This document shows positions 8,252 to 17,118 of a stretch of 64,000 nucleotides of DNA, one piece after another (within the stretch, counting starts at the first letter, position 1; each line of letters opens with the position of its first letter). Made by a program: the position numbers and the translations under genes. The notes below the pieces were generated by a model. That model saw nothing but the letters and a program-made list of their open reading frames with translations. It ran no database searches and was not told the origin of the DNA. Source of the stretch: DATLED01 sp963750255 (GTDB taxonomy: Bacteria; Actinomycetota; Acidimicrobiia; Acidimicrobiales; CADCTF01). The stretch is taken from positions 71,840 through 135,839 of the forward strand of contig CAVVPZ010000012.1 of the NCBI GenBank assembly GCA_963750255.1, written 5' to 3'.

Positions 8252-9909
8252 TGGCCACGACCCGTCCCAACATCCCGAGAGCCAAGAAGGACGGCCTCGC
8301 TCTCGACCTTGCCGCGGTGTGTGCGGCCGGGCCCCATGCGCTCGAGCAGGACGACCACTACAGGCTCAAGACCTACGGCGTCTGTGCGCAACGACAAGAC
8401 GACCTGTTCATGGTGCGCCTGCGGGTCACGGCCGGCCGCCTCGATGCCACGCAGGTGGCTGCCTTGAGCGACGGCGCGCGGCGCTACGCCGGCGGTTGGG
8501 TCCACCTGACCACCCGGCAGAACATCGAGCTCCACTCGGTGCGGCTCGGCGACGTGCCCGCGCTCTACGACATCCTCGGCCCGGCGGGCCTGGTCGGGCG
8601 GTCGGCCTGTGGCCACACGATCCGCAACGTCATGGCCTGCCCCGAATCCGGGACCTCGACGGAGGAGCCATTCGACGTCCGGCCCGACGCCAAGCGCTTG
8701 TCCGACCTCCTCGTCGCCCGCTCGGAGAGCCTCAACCTGACACTCCCGGGTCGGGTCAACATCGTCCTCGGTGGCTGCCAAGACTGCGGTCTCGAAGCGC
8801 TGACCAACGACATCGGCCTCGTGGCCAAGGTCCGCGACGGTCAGCCCGGCTATCAGCTGTGGGCCGGAGGGAGTCTCGGCACCTCGCCCAAGCTCTCGGT
8901 GCTGTTGCGTCCATTCCTGACCCGCGACGAGGTCTGGCCTGCGGTCTGGGCGATCCTCTCGTGGTTCTGCGAAACGGGGTCGACCGAGACCGTCGCCCGC
9001 GGCCGCCTCAAGTTCGTCATCGAAGATGCCGGCGAGGCTGCCTTCCGCTCCTCCTTCGCCAAGCGATTCAACGCGCTCAAGGCCGAAGAGCAGCCTCCCC
9101 TTCCCTGTGTCGAGGTTCCCCAGGCCGAGTCGTTGGCCCGGGTTCTCGGCGCCGCTCCCGTGTTGGGGTGGAGGGCGGGCATCCAGCCCGAGCGCACCCC
9201 GGGTCGGGCGACGGTGACGGTCCGGGTGCCGCTCGGCGACCTGCTCGTCGACGAGCTCGAGGCCGTGGCCGCGCTCACCCCGACCGGCGCGGTCACGATC
9301 ACCAAAGATCAGAACCTCTTGTTGCACGGCATCCCCCTGGGAGACGTACCGAGGGTCGTCGGCGGGTTGGCCGACTACGGCCTCGGCCCCGACGGTGCTC
9401 GTGGGGCGGCCGACGTGCGGGCGTGTCCGGGCATGGCCTTTTGCCCCCTCGCCATCACTGACTCCCAGCCGCTGGCTCTCAAGATCGAGCGTGCCCTCAA
9501 CAGCCGACCCGACCTGCCCAGGCTGTTGACGATCGCGGTCTCGGGGTGCCCCAACTCCTGCGCCAAGCAGCAGGCCGCCGACATCGGTTTGGCCGGAGCC
9601 AAGGTCAAGGTGCTGGGCAAGATCGGACTCGGCTATCAGATGTACCTGGGTGCCGACCTCCCCGCCGGTCAGGTGGGCGAACCCGTGCTCCGTCTGCTCG
9701 AGGCCGAGGTGCCGAGCGCCGTGGTCGCCGTCGCCGAGGTGTGGGTAGCCGTTCGTCGCCCGGGCGAAACGCTGGGGCGGACGTGCCGGAGGATCGGCCT
9801 CGACGTCATGGCCGAGGCGATCATCGGCCGACTCCGCGAATACGCGGGCGACGCCGGCGAACCGAACGCCGAAGCAGAAGTCGAACCGGCGACGGCGGCG
9901 TCGTCGTGA
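8251..9909 (+). CDS. nirA: Ferredoxin-type siroheme nitrite/sulfite reductase
   Basis: Intact, 552 residues, cytoplasmic. It has the two-fold repeated domain order of the family: ferrodoxin-like half (GGWVHLTTRQNIELHSV), siroheme/4Fe-4S half, then the repeat. The cluster ligands are present as CPGMAFC (C-x5-C) and SGCPNSC (C-x3-C). TTRQNIELH and NTN-like blocks contact siroheme. Nitrite and sulfite reductases cannot be told apart with certainty from these motifs; the NarK-like gene directly upstream argues for nitrite to ammonia, the symbol being given on that basis. Its TGA overlaps the GTG of the molybdenum-enzyme gene. Confidence 0.83.
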   Translation: MATTRPNIPRAKKDGLALDLAAVCAAGPHALEQDDHYRLKTYGVCAQRQDDLFMVRLRVTAGRLDATQVAALSDGARRYAGGWVHLTTRQNIELHSVRLGDVPALYDILGPAGLVGRSACGHTIRNVMACPESGTSTEEPFDVRPDAKRLSDLLVARSESLNLTLPGRVNIVLGGCQDCGLEALTNDIGLVAKVRDGQPGYQLWAGGSLGTSPKLSVLLRPFLTRDEVWPAVWAILSWFCETGSTETVARGRLKFVIEDAGEAAFRSSFAKRFNALKAEEQPPLPCVEVPQAESLARVLGAAPVLGWRAGIQPERTPGRATVTVRVPLGDLLVDELEAVAALTPTGAVTITKDQNLLLHGIPLGDVPRVVGGLADYGLGPDGARGAADVRACPGMAFCPLAITDSQPLALKIERALNSRPDLPRLLTIAVSGCPNSCAKQQAADIGLAGAKVKVLGKIGLGYQMYLGADLPAGQVGEPVLRLLEAEVPSAVVAVAEVWVAVRRPGETLGRTCRRIGLDVMAEAIIGRLREYAGDAGEPNAEAEVEPATAASS

Positions 9910-10455
9910 CGGCCGTCGCCGAGGGTGTGCTGCGGGTGCAGCGGGTCCCGTCTGAATGGCCTGTGGTCCATCTCGAGGCGACACCCGCGCCGGTCGACGA
10001 CCTGACGATCGACGGGCTCGTGGTGCATCCTCGCGTGCTGTCCCTGCCCTCGCTCGAGGTGTTCAGCCCGGTCGAATCCTCGGTACCGGTTCACTGCGTG
10101 TGGGGGTGGTCTCGGCCAGACGCTCGCTGGGTCGGCGTTCGCCTCGGCGACGTGCTCGACCTCGCCGATGCCCGAGGAGCGTGGGTCACCGTCGCTTCGG
10201 CCTCGGGCACGTACTCGTCGTGCCTCCCGATCGCCGACGCCTCCCGGGGCATCCTCGCTTGGGAGCGTGATGGGTTGCCCCTGTCGGCCGACGCCGGCGG
10301 TCCGCTCCGCTTCGTGGCTCCGCCCGAGTACTGGGCCTACAAGCACGTGAAGTGGGCCACCCGAGTGTCGGTCCTCGACGAGTTCCGCCCAGGGTTCTGG
10401 GAGTCAAAGTGGCCGATCCCCATGGCCGAATACCCGAGGAGGTCGTACGCCCATG
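9906..10455 (+). CDS. SUOX/YedY-fold molybdopterin oxidoreductase
   Basis: Begins GTG 9906 (GTGA overlap with nirA). About 183 residues: LHPRVLSLPSLEVF-type strand, then VHCVWGWSRPDARWVGVRLG. The Cys at residue 64 aligns with the molybdenum-ligating Cys of YedY/MsrP (RCVEAWS...PWIGFPL). Later blocks are SGTYSSCLPIADA, GPLRFVAPPEYWAYKHVKWA and FRPGFWESKWP. This is a single Oxidored_molyb domain, without the dimerisation domain of sulfite oxidase and without a twin-arginine signal, so probably cytoplasmic. A one-base shift near 10433 is needed to reach PEEVVRP and the TGA at 10453-10455. Could be the nitrate reductase of this operon (inference). Confidence 0.75.
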
Positions 10456-10701
10456 AGCACCGACGACGAAATTCCCGAAGGCGCATCGCTCGAAGCAGTG
10501 GCCGCTGCCCGTGGCGCCAAGCACCGTGACTGCCGGGACTGCAAGCAGTTCGAAGCCCAGGCCGACGACCTCGGATACGGGTGGTGCAAGGCCCACGGGC
10601 AGTTCGTGAAGCTCTATCACCCGGCGGGCGAATTCTTCTCCCAATGCCAGTTCAAGGCGCTGGGGCGCGAGCGCGCCCCTCAGCCTGCTGCGGCCGAGTA
10701 G
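10453..10701 (+). CDS. Small four-cysteine protein of the nitrite operon
   Basis: 82 residues, ATG 10453 overlapping the preceding stop (ATGA). Cysteines: HRDCRDC (C-x2-C), then GYGWCKAHG and FFSQCQF, four in total with basic and aromatic surroundings. The spacing suits one Zn or Fe-S site. No family recognised. Being last in an operon of transporter, siroheme reductase and molybdenum enzyme, it could be a small electron-transfer partner of the latter (inference). Its last 22 bases overlap the end of the convergent VanY gene. Confidence 0.65.
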   Translation: MSTDDEIPEGASLEAVAAARGAKHRDCRDCKQFEAQADDLGYGWCKAHGQFVKLYHPAGEFFSQCQFKALGRERAPQPAAAE

Positions 10702-12013
10702 GCCCGTCCCTTGCTGACCACGGTGCCGTCGGCGGCCGTGATCCAGTAGCCGTCGCCGGTCGGGAGGCGGTCATGCCGACCACCGGGAGGGCCGACGGCT
10801 GTGTCGGCCGCCGACCCGGGGAAGGCGGCGTCGCCGAAGGTGAAGATGCCGCCGTCGGCCGCCACCATCCAGTAGCCCCGGCCCGACGGCGTGGCCTGCA
10901 TACCGACGATCGGCGAGTTGAGCTTGCGGTCGCCCATGCTCCCGAAGAACGGGGCGTTGCCAAAGGTGAAGATGCCGCCGTCGGCGGCCACGAGCCAGTA
11001 GCCGCCGCCGTCGGCCGTCGGCGTCATCCCGACGACAGGGGAGTTGAGCTTCTCTGTCGCCGGTACTGCCGAAGAACCTGGCGTCGCCGAACGTGAACAT
11101 GCCGCCGTCGCCCGCGGCCAGCCAGTACCCCCGGTCCGACAGGCGTCGGTCGCCATCGTCACCACCGGCGAGTTGAGCCGGCGGTCTCCGGTGCTGCCGA
11201 AGAACTTGGCGTCGCCGTAGGTGAAGATGCCGCCGTCGGCGCCCAGAAGCCAGTAGCCGAGCCGTCGAGGTCGTCGGGGCGGCACCGACGATGACCCAAC
11301 TCAGCGACAACGCACTGGCATCACCGCGGGACACGAACGACCCGCTCGGGGTGCACGTTGCCGAGGGCCCCAACGGCGGCGTAGCCCCGCTCGTCGGCGG
11401 CCGGCAGAGCGCGACCACGTCGGCGCGGATCGCGTCGGCGCCCGCCGTACCACCGTCGCCGACCCACTCCCAGTGCCAGGGCTCGGCGCACTTCTGCCCG
11501 GGCTCGGCCCAGCCGGGATGGTTCCAGCCGACCCGTGCGGCGTAGGGCTTGAGGAACCGATAGCCGGGCGACGAGAAGTTGAGGTGCCGCCCCGTGTTGC
11601 CGAAGTCGATGGCCTTGCCCCAGCCGTGGTTCGACGTGCCCTTCGCCGGCCGTCCGGGATAGTAGGAAGGTGTCGCCGTGCACGGGCCGCCGTTCGACGT
11701 GTTGTATGGCGTACAGGCTGACTTGATCGTCGATCGGGCGGTAGCAGTCGTTTCCGAACAGCGGGACGTTCACGGCCGCGGCCTGGCGGAACAGCAGGGC
11801 GAGGCTCGGCGCCGCCTCCGCACGGCTCGGCAACCGGGCGAGGACCGTGATGAGGCCGTCGGCCTTGAGCCGGCCGTTCTCGCGGCCTTCGACGCGGCGT
11901 CGGCGGTTGCCCGGCGTCACCGGTGTCTCGGCTGCAGCCGGGAGGGTGCCGGCGCCGAGGATGAGCAGGACGGGGAGAGGACAAGCAGTCGTCGCACCGG
12001 TCGAGTCTGCCAT
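10680..12013 (-). CDS. Secreted VanY-type D,D-carboxypeptidase with C-terminal repeats
   Basis: ATG 12013 gives a signal peptide (CPLPVLLILGAGTLPAAAE). The M15B catalytic domain follows, with NVPLFGNDCYRPIDDQVSLY, then across a frame jump near 11660 SNHGWGKAIDFG and EPWHWEWVG; these hold the zinc His and Asp (SxHxxGxAxD) and the catalytic Glu-x-x-His pair. It should trim D-Ala from peptidoglycan stems. The C-terminal half is four and a half copies of a 42-residue GYWLVAADGGIFTFGD repeat. Two further shifts (near 11280 and 11060-11130) are bridged. It is the third gene of a run with esterase and amylase genes. Confidence 0.75.
10684..11262 (-). repeat. Four and a half 42-residue GYW...GGIFTFGD protein repeats
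   Basis: Unit pattern: G-Y-W-[LM]-x-A-x-D-G-G-[IM]-F-T-[FY]-G-[DN]-A-x-F-x-G-S, then MGDRKLNSP and a 10-residue linker. Copies begin GYWLLGAD, GYWLAAGD, GYWLVAAD, GYWMVAAD and the terminal half copy GYWITAAD. This unit is common in secreted proteins of Acidimicrobiia and probably folds as a beta-propeller for binding cell-wall or extracellular polymer. Confidence 0.75.
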
Positions 12014-12039
12014 CGCCCGCGTTTGGTCTCGAAGACCCC

Positions 12040-13196
12040 TCAGCCCTCGGTGAGCTCGTACCCGTCGGGTCGGACGACGACATCGACGCGGCCGCCCTCG
12101 CCCGTCACGTGGTACCGCAGCGCCTGGTTGTCGACGGCGTCGATCTCGAGCGCGGCCTGGGTGAGCCATGGGCGGGCTCGTCGCCATTCGATGAACTCGC
12201 GGTGCAACTCAGTGAGCGGGCCGCTGCCGTCGGCGATCGGGGAGAGGTCGTCGAGAGAGGGCCGCACGGCGTCGTCGCCTCCAGCACGGTCCTCCTTGAT
12301 GCCGGTCGCTCCGAACTCGTCGCCGTAGTAGATGCAGGGCACCCCGGGCAGCGGTGAAGAGCACGGCCAGGGCCACCGGAACCTGGGTGTCTGCGGCGGC
12401 CACCAGCGAGGCGAGTCGGGTGACGTCGTGGTTGCCGACGAACGTGACCGGAGCGAACGTGGCCGCCGCTTCGGCATGGCGTCTGCAGCGTCCAGGCCAA
12501 CTCGTGTGGGTTGCGATCGTGGAGCGAACTCCAGATGGCTTTGTGCAACTCGTAGGCGGTGGCCGAGTGGAGGCCGGACGCCTCGACGAACGCCGCATAG
12601 TCGCCGTGGATCATTTCGCCGAAGACGAAGGCGTCCGGATGGTGGTCGAGCACCGCAGGTCCTGTGAAGGCGCGGAGAAAGTCGGCCGGGATGGCATAGG
12701 CCACATCGAGACGCCAGCCATCGGCCCCTCGGTCGAGCCACCGGTCGGCCACGGCGACGGCCCATTCGAGAACAGCGGGGTTGGCGTGGTCGACCTCGAC
12801 CAGTTCGTCGTGGCCCTCCCAGGCCAGCACTGAGCCGTCGGGCCCACGCCGCAGAAACCCGTCGGGGGCGTCGAAGTCACGCCCGACATGATTGAACACG
12901 CCGTCGAGTACGAGGCGCAGGTCTCGCTCGTGGCAGGCGGTGACGAACCGGTCGAAGCCGGCCTCTTCGCCGAGGCGGGGATCGAGTGCGAAGGGGTCGA
13001 GCGTGTCGTAGCCGTGGTCGGCCGAGCGGTGGACGGGGGTGAGCAGCACCCCGCCGCAGCCCAGCCGGGCGACATGGTCGAGCCACCCGCCGAGCGCGCC
13101 GAGGCCACCGCCCGCCGCTGCCCGCAGCGAGTGCAGGTGATAGAGCGTCCGGCCCGGCGACCCAGGAGGGGAGTGCCGGGCGCAACAGGTCGGCGC
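12040..13196 (-). CDS. GH13 alpha-amylase-family glycosidase
   Basis: All four GH13 regions are seen: DGVFNHVG (I), GWRLDVAYAI (II, nucleophile Asp), FVFGEMIHGD (III, acid/base Glu) and FVGNHDVTRL (IV). Before them LGCGGVLLTPVHRSADHGYD and after them PCIYYGDEFGATG. About 385 residues, short for the family and with no signal peptide, so probably cytoplasmic maltodextrin or glycogen turnover. Frame jumps near 13140, 12480 and 12350. The start is unclear: the reading enters directly after the esterase stop (13197) with CTG AGC GCC, and an error may hide an ATG or GTG. Confidence 0.82.
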
Positions 13197-14037
13197 TCAG
13201 GTGCCGGCCACGACCTCGGCCGCGTCTCGGCCGCGTCGCCCGGCAGCCGGGAGGTAGCGGTCGAGGAAGAGGAGCATCTCCGCCGCCACCTGGCGGCCGA
13301 ACTTCGGCTCGGCGTCGAAGGCGTGGGGCTGCTCGGCGTAGAGGTGCATCTCGGCCGGGACCTTGGCCGCCACCAGTTCTTCGTACATCCGCACCGACGC
13401 CGACACGGGCACGGTCGTGTCGGACGTGCCATGGATCAACAGCGTGGGGGGGAAGTCGGAGGTCACGTGGCGTGCGGGCGACGCCAGGCGGGCGGCATCG
13501 GCGTCGCCGTCCTCGATCAGGGCCAGCAGCGGGAGCGAGCCGGACGACGGGCCGGTGGCGCTGTCGAAGAACAACGTGGGCGGGTAGATGGCGGCCGCAG
13601 CCGAGACGGCCGTCGACACTCCGGGGTTGCCGCCATCTCCCTCGAGCGCGTCGACCCCGGGGGTGCCGCGCAGCCAGGAGCGCGAGGTGGGCGCCGGCCG
13701 AGTTGCCCTCGATGGCGATGCGGTCGGGGTCGATGCCCAGCTCGCTGGCCGACGCCCGCACCCAGCGGATGGCGGCCTTGACGTCGTGGATCTGGGCCGG
13801 CCACGGCGACTCGCCCACGAGGCGGTACTCGGGCGCGACGCACACGTAGCCCGCCCGGCCGAGGAGGATGCCGTAGCCGCGCAGCTGGCTCTTGTCGCCC
13901 GACCGCCAGCCGCCACCATGGACGAGCAGCACACAGGGCGCCGCCGCACCCACCTCGTGTCCGGGTGGCCGGTACACGTCGCAGCGAAGCTCGCGGCCGC
14001 CCCCCGTGCCGTACACCACGTCCTGGTCGACGGTCAC
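13197..14037 (-). CDS. Alpha/beta-hydrolase, carboxylesterase (BD-FAE/HSL-like)
   Basis: About 280 residues from GTG 14037 (VTVDQDVVYGTGGG). Oxyanion motif LLVHGGGWRSGDK, nucleophile elbow GNSAGAHLAL, catalytic Asp in IHGTSDTTVPVS and His in EQPHAFDAEP are all present. One frame jump near 13690. The HGGGW plus GxSxG layout is that of small-ester carboxylesterases. No signal peptide. The stop lies next to the amylase start, so the two are co-transcribed; natural substrate unknown. Confidence 0.82.
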
Positions 14038-14083
14038 CCGTCCATGTTCGAGCCATGGCGATGACGATAACGTCACGGACCGG

Positions 14084-15150
14084 ATGACGCCCGACCCGAC
14101 CAGCGTGCTGATCCCGACGGGTGCAGGTGACCTCACCGCCGGCTGGCTGACCGACGCCATCGGTCCGGCGTTCTCGGCCGCCGTTGTCGAAACCGACGCA
14201 ACGCCGATCGGGACCGGCCAGATCGCCGACAGCATCCGGCTCGGCCTGACCTGGGACCCCCCGGGGGCTGGCCCGGCCAGCCTTGTCGCCAAGGTGACGT
14301 CGGCCGTCGAGGCCAGCAAGCAGGCCGCGCTCGCCACCCGCACGTACGAAGTCGAGGTCGGCTTCTATCGCGACCTCGCCGACCGGGTCGACGTGCGCCG
14401 CCCCGACTGCTTTTGGACCGGCTTCGACCCGACCACCGGCGCCTACGCCGTCGTGCTCGAGGATCTCGCCCCGGCCGCACCAAGGTGACCAGATGGCGGG
14501 ATGCTCGGTCGACGAGGCCGGTGCCGCCCTCGACGAGCTCGCGCTTGCTCCACGGCCCCGTCTGGGGAGCCGAGGGGCTGTCGGGAATGGAATGGCTCCG
14601 CGGCGGCGGCGGCACGTCGAGCCCGGGCATCGGCGCCTTTCTGCAGAACCTGCTGCCCGGGTTCCTCGAGCGGTACGGCGAACGGTTGACGCCGACGCCC
14701 TCGCGCTCATCGAGCGGGTGGTGCCGAAGCTGGCGTCGGCTGCGCCTGCCAACGGGCCGGTGACCGTCGTGCACGGCGACTTCCGCAACGACAACCTGAT
14801 GTTCGGCGGCGAGCGGGTCTGCGTGCTCGACTGGCAGACGGTCTCATCGGGCACGGCATGGCCGACGTGGGCTACTTCCTCGGCGGGAGCTGGTGGCCGG
14901 AAGACCGGCGAGCCCACGAGGGCGGCTTGTCGAGCGCTATAGCGCGCGGCTCGCCGACCAGGGCGGTCGATGTCTCGCGCCGATGACGCTGGGCGGGCTA
15001 CCGCCGGTTCGCGCTTCAGCGGCCTGAACATGGCGATCCTCGCTTCGATGCTCGTCGGCCGCACCGACCGAGGCGACGACATGTTCGTCGCCATGGCCGA
15101 GCGCGCCCGGCTCCACGCCCTCGACCTCGACAGCGAAGGGTTCTGCAGCG
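14084..15150 (+). CDS. APH-family phosphotransferase, heavily frameshifted
   Basis: ATG 14084. N-lobe: LTAGWLTDAIG, IGTGQIADSIRLGLTW, SLVAKV (ATP-contacting Lys) and TYEVEVGFYRDL. C-lobe: VTVVHGDFRNDNLMF (catalytic HGDxxxxN) and VCVLDWQT (metal-binding Asp), then MADVGYFLGGS and FSGLNMAILASMLVGRTDRG. Frame jumps near 14480, 14545, 14690, 14845 and 14985. This is an aminoglycoside-phosphotransferase-like kinase fold that in actinobacteria mostly acts on unknown small molecules, not on antibiotics. The C-terminal end merges into the next gene's frame, probably by another base error around 15150. Confidence 0.75.
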
Positions 15151-16157
15151 ATGACCCGAAGCTCACCGCCATGGACGAGCTGTTCGTCCACCAGATCCCC
15201 GAGCCGCTGCCCAACGTCGTCACCCACCACGAGCACTGGCGCGAGAGCCTGTTCTTCATCGTCCACCCGCGCGACGCGGCTGGGCGACGTGATCATCCTC
15301 ACCATGGCGACGTTCCCGGCCACGCGAGGAGATGGACTCGCTCCAGCTCGGCCGCATCGGCGACGCGCCGACCATCGGTCGCCACGCCCGCGCCCTACGA
15401 CGGCGACCCGCACACGATGGCAGTCGGGCCGGTCACGGTCGAGATCGTCGAGCCGTTCAAGACGGTGACGCTGCACGTCGTCGACGACCCGGCCGCGCCG
15501 CGTCGCCCTCGACCTCACCTTCACGCCCGCACCGCCGCCTACGGCCTGCGCCGCGGCACGATGAAGGCGGGCCACGAGACGATCTGGGACCAGAGCCACA
15601 TGGTGCAGTCGGGCAACTTCTCGCGGCACCGTCACCCACCAGGGCGCGCACCACGAGATCGACGACTGGTGGGGCCAGCGCGACCACTCGTGGGGCATCC
15701 GCAACCACGCCCGCTGCCCGTTCTGGATGTGGCTGGCGATCCAGCTGCCCGACGGCATGCTCGCCGTCTGGTACTGGGAGCTGCCCGAACGGCGCCCGCA
15801 TCTACACCGACGGCTGCTGGGCGCCGGCCGACGGCGGTGACCCGATCCCGGTGGTCGACTTCCGCCACGACCTCCACTGGACCAACGCTGCCGGCGACGA
15901 GGTGTCGCTACGAGCGCGACGGCGTCGACGTCACCGGGATCGCCGGCCACGTCGACTTCACGCTGGAGGGCGGCCGAGTGATCGGCATCGACGCCGAGGG
16001 CCGTTGGGCCCAGCGCTACGGCGCCGTCGGCGGCGGGCTGAGCGAGGTCGTCGTGCGCACCGACGACGGCCGCACCGGCACGGCGATCTACGAGCTGACC
16101 GGCGCCCACCACCACCGCTACTTCCCGGTCGCCCGGGGCGAGAACCTGCCGGGTTGA
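15149..16157 (+). CDS. Uncharacterised protein paired with APH-like kinases (DUF7064/7065-like)
   Basis: About 330 residues: LTAMDELFVHQIPEPLPNVV, HHEHWRESLFFIVHP, MAVGPVTVEIVEPFKTVTLH, TMKAGHETIWDQSHMVQSGN, then HDLHWTNAAGDEV, GHVDFTLEGGRVIGID and IYELTGAHHHRYFPVARGEN. Many His and Trp residues line beta strands as in calycin or hydroxyneurosporene-synthase-like proteins. I recall such proteins encoded beside APH-like genes in mycobacteria, often annotated as domains of unknown function; the DUF numbers are from memory. Frame jumps near 15290, 15330, 15500, 15630 and 15910. Start ATG 15149 is a guess based on an ATGA-type overlap. Confidence 0.55.
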
Positions 16158-16171
16158 TCGCCAGCAGCTAG

Positions 16172-16186
16172 TTTGATGGTCGAACC
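16172..16186. promoter_or_regulatory. Palindromic site upstream of the ferritin-like gene
   Basis: GTTTGATGGTCGAAC, 22 bases before ATG 16209 and followed by a GGGGGG run (16199-16204). It matches the site at 39186-39200 in 13 of 15 positions. Confidence 0.4.
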
Positions 16187-16208
16187 AAGACGCTGTCGGG
16201 GGGTAGCG

Positions 16209-17113
16209 ATGAAGAAGTTCCTGCCGGTCACCGAGCTCGCTCGGGACGATCGTTTCACGTGGGTGTCGGAGGGCGACCGCTTCAAGGATCCGCGCAGCGG
16301 GCAACAGGGCACCGGCAGCTTCGGTCGGGCGCCGAAGATGACCCGCACGAGCGACGACGCGCCCGAGCGTTCGCGCTCGCTGATGCACGGCATCTTCATG
16401 GGCGAGATCCAAGCCCTCGAGGCCGCCGGCCGCACGTGCTGGGACTTCCCCATCGGCAACGGCGACGACGAGGCGCCGTTCGCCCTCAAGCTCGACATGG
16501 CCCGCCAGTGCTGGGACGAGTCGCGCCACGTCGAGATCTCGGTCAAGTTGAGCGACTGGATGGGCACCGAGCTCGGCGAGTTCGCCGAGGGCCGGGGCCT
16601 CTACCAGGCCGGCTGCAACCCCGATCCGGCCCTCCGCCTCACCGCCGTCAACCGGGGCATCGAGGGCTTGGCCATCGACGTGTTCGCCAACATGAAGGCG
16701 TTCGGCACCGACTGCGGCGACCCGGTCATGGAGTTCTGCGAAGACTGGATGCTGGCCGACGAGGTCACCCACGTGAAGATGGGCTCCGACTGGCTCCGTC
16801 GCCTCACCGCCGACGACCCCGAGCGGCGCACAAGGGCCCTCGAGTTCCAACGTCTCGTCGACAAGATCTTCAGCGCCGCCGGTCGCAGCGGCGACCAAGA
16901 AGGGGCCCGGGCCTACCGCAAGCTCGCCGGGTTCACCGACGAAGACATCGACGAGGCCCACGTGCCGCTCGACCGCGAGGCCGAGAAGGCCGCCCGGCGG
17001 TCACTCGTCGTCGGTTCGTTGGGAGACGCCGAGAAGTCGAGCGACACGACGACGACGACCGAGGCCGACGAGAAGGCCAAAGCCCGCGAGGCCCGCATCC
17101 AAGCCGCGCCTGA
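16209..17113 (+). CDS. Ferritin-like di-iron-type protein (DUF455-like)
   Basis: ATG 16209 (MKKFLPVTELARDDRFTWVS), about 300 residues, all-helical. Metal-ligand-type motifs are HGIFMGEIQALEAAGR (Glu), CWDESRHVEIS (E-x-x-H) and ADEVTHVKMGSDW (E-x-x-H), giving the four-helix di-iron pattern of ferritin-like proteins. The C-terminus is low-complexity and acidic/basic (DTTTTTEADEKAKAREAR). The open frame runs on into the acyl-CoA synthetase, but only as that gene's shadow, so a base error near 17105 is assumed and TGA 17111-17113 taken as the stop. Its function is unknown; an oxygenase or hydroxylase role is possible. Confidence 0.7.
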
Positions 17114-17118
17114 CGGGC

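Noticed and set aside
8047..9984. 645-codon open frame antisense to nirA
   Set aside because: Arg/Gly/His-rich shadow of a well-conserved gene on the other strand; expected in very GC-rich DNA.
10684..11262. Tandem repeats as a CRISPR-like array or DNA satellite
   Set aside because: They are degenerate 126-base units that conserve protein sequence, not identical repeats with unique spacers.
14084..15150. Antibiotic-resistance aminoglycoside kinase
   Set aside because: Only the general kinase fold is supported; actinobacterial relatives beside this DUF are not resistance genes.
14937..16961. 674-codon antisense frame over the APH/DUF/ferritin-like region
   Set aside because: No motif or start signal; the plus strand carries recognisable families throughout.
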